Assembly (NCBI GenBank): GCA_012798485.1
Contig: JAAZND010000046.1
Location: 1-13,921 of the forward strand
Reading direction: 5' to 3'
Length of the DNA: 13,921 nucleotides
From: Candidatus Beckwithbacteria bacterium
GTDB lineage: Bacteria; Patescibacteriota; Microgenomatia; UBA1400; UBA1449
In this document: in pieces, positions 12,858 through 13,921 of the stretch
Layout: each line of letters begins with the position of its first letter
How positions within the stretch are numbered: the stretch's first letter is position 1
Position numbers and translations under genes: made by a program
The notes under the pieces: model-generated
Told to the model about the DNA's origin: nothing
Seen by the model: only the letters and a program-made list of their open reading frames with translations
The model's database searches: none

Positions 12858-13514
12858 ATGATTGTTCTAAATTTTAAAACCTACCCTGAAGTCACTCTTG
12901 GAAATAATGCTGTGAAACTTGCTCAAATTGCTCAAGAAGTCTTTGAGCAGTATCAGGTGCCGATTATTCTTTGTTTACAGGCTACAGATATTTATAAAGT
13001 CAAACAACACTGCCATCTTCCTCTTTTTGCCCAGCACATTGATCCAATCAATCCTGGGCAAAATACAGGCTTCATTTCAGCTCTCTCTGTCAAAGAAAAT
13101 GGAGCCAGCGGCGTCATGATTAATCATAGTGAGCATCGAATTGGGGATGAAAATATCCAAAAAACTTTAGCCATTTGTAAACAAAATCAATTGCAAACTC
13201 TAGTTTGTGTAGAAAATGCAGAAGAAGCAGTCAAAATTAATGAGTGGCAGCCTGATATGATTGCTCTCGAAGATCCAGTTTTGATTGGCGGAGAAGTGAG
13301 CATTGTCAAAAATGAAGCGGGCAAACAAAAAGTGGAAGAATTTGTGGCTAAAAATCTTAGTGCCAAAACCTTAGTAGGAGCTGGAGTCAAAAGTAAAGAT
13401 GATATAATAGTTTCCTTGAAGATTGGCGCTGCTGGAGTTTTACTTGCTTCCGGATTTACCAAAGCAGCTGACCCAAAAGCTTTTCTAGAAGATCTGTCCC
13501 AAGGATTTAAATAA
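12858..13514 (+). CDS. tpiA: Triosephosphate isomerase, archaeal-type
   Basis: Interconverts dihydroxyacetone phosphate and glyceraldehyde 3-phosphate in glycolysis and gluconeogenesis. At 218 residues it is clearly shorter than the usual bacterial enzyme (about 250) and matches the compact archaeal form (about 225). Active-site residues are present: Asn5 and Lys7 in LNFKTY, His90 in INHSEHR, and Glu138 in ALEDPVLIGG. The stretches LFAQHIDPINPGQNTG (56-71) and AAGVLLASGFTKAADP (191-206) closely resemble archaeal sequences as I remember them. The phosphate loop VGAGVKSKDD is intact. It appears to be transcribed on its own promoter, with the next gene starting directly at its stop codon. Function is confident; ancestry is inferred from motifs and length. 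Confidence 0.93.
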   Translation: MIVLNFKTYPEVTLGNNAVKLAQIAQEVFEQYQVPIILCLQATDIYKVKQHCHLPLFAQHIDPINPGQNTGFISALSVKENGASGVMINHSEHRIGDENIQKTLAICKQNQLQTLVCVENAEEAVKINEWQPDMIALEDPVLIGGEVSIVKNEAGKQKVEEFVAKNLSAKTLVGAGVKSKDDIIVSLKIGAAGVLLASGFTKAADPKAFLEDLSQGFK

Positions 13515-13921
13515 ATGCTTCCTGAGAAAATAGAAATAAACAGACAACCAGTATTTCAGATTACTAATAATAATCCTGACCTAATTTTTGATACCACACC
13601 TATAGACGGAGGTAATACTTTAAAAGGAAGTGATTCCTATAGTATTGCTTATGGTCATACAAAAGGATATCGCAGATTAAATGTCTCAAGATTCGATGAT
13701 TATAATGGGTTAATAATATATCAAAACAACGATGAAGAAAATGAAGTATTTTGTGGTTATTTCCCTTTAGCATCTCCAATTCCAGGTTATCCATATTTAC
13801 AAGAAATATTAGTAGACGCAGCCTTTCTAGGATTTAATGGAGTCACTGTCAAATACCTAGGACATCCAGACAGATTAATATTAGAAAATCTAGAACAAAA
13901 AATAATTTCCCTAAGTACAAA
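13515..13921 (+). CDS. Unrecognised protein, 3' end beyond window
   Basis: An open frame starts with ATG immediately after the tpiA stop (TAA then ATG, no gap) and stays open to the window edge, giving 135 codons. AAGGA at 13501-13505, nine bases upstream inside tpiA, is a plausible ribosome site, so translation may be coupled. The product begins MLPEKIEINRQPVFQITNNN and is polar, with many Asn, Asp and Tyr. It shows no membrane segment or signal peptide. Segments such as DSYSIAYGHTKGYRRL and VFCGYFPLASPIPGYPYL look like a folded beta-rich domain, and GFNGVTVKYLGHPDRLILEN is probably alpha/beta. I recognise no family. A minus-strand open frame (13600-13794) is a shadow. Confidence 0.7.
   Translation, partial: MLPEKIEINRQPVFQITNNNPDLIFDTTPIDGGNTLKGSDSYSIAYGHTKGYRRLNVSRFDDYNGLIIYQNNDEENEVFCGYFPLASPIPGYPYLQEILVDAAFLGFNGVTVKYLGHPDRLILENLEQKIISLST

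Overview
The window is AT-rich, densely packed bacterial DNA. It reads with the standard bacterial code: every gene has a normal stop, and no in-frame TGA needs recoding. Several traits suggest a candidate phyla radiation genome (Patescibacteria), most likely Microgenomates-like: short intergenic gaps, almost no Shine-Dalgarno sites, a compact archaeal-type triosephosphate isomerase, a LytR_C-domain membrane protein, and GC-rich palindromic junk in one accessory patch. This placement is inferred from gene content; no marker gene is present to prove it.

Bases 1-2330 look accessory and decaying. A noncoding stretch of about 550 bases holds GC-rich hairpins and the first copy of an interspersed repeat whose constant part is GCCGAAACGT. 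A class I SAM methyltransferase gene follows, broken by one extra base. Next come two more repeat copies, then a GNAT acetyltransferase gene broken by a one-base loss in a T run. Bases 2409-3957 hold uppP (undecaprenyl-diphosphatase) and, facing it, a PIN-domain toxin-like gene preceded by an overlapping 59-residue gene that fits the antitoxin position.

Bases 4034-7127 form an apparent operon: comM/yifB-type AAA+ ATPase, an RdgB/Ham1-type nucleotide pyrophosphatase, and a membrane-anchored SGNH hydrolase. A perfect 30-base palindrome closes it. A stand-alone four-CBS protein follows, then a tRNA-dihydrouridine synthase whose 3' end overlaps the convergent RNase HII gene by 72 bases. Divergent from rnhB, a membrane protein with a C-terminal LytR_C domain is paired with a membrane-anchored GH18 glycosidase. 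Last come an archaeal-type triosephosphate isomerase and, directly abutting its stop codon, an unrecognised gene cut by the window edge.

Most of the intact genes are envelope-related (UppP, SGNH, LytR_C, GH18) or housekeeping (RdgB, Dus, RNase HII, TIM). The most informative non-gene signals are five start codons lying 4-8 bases after a -10-like box (probable leaderless transcription), 7-base-period degenerate repeats running into two of those boxes, and the three-copy repeat with a variable core. I did not find a convincing new defence or mobile system; the closest candidates are the PIN/small-protein pair and the interspersed repeat family.
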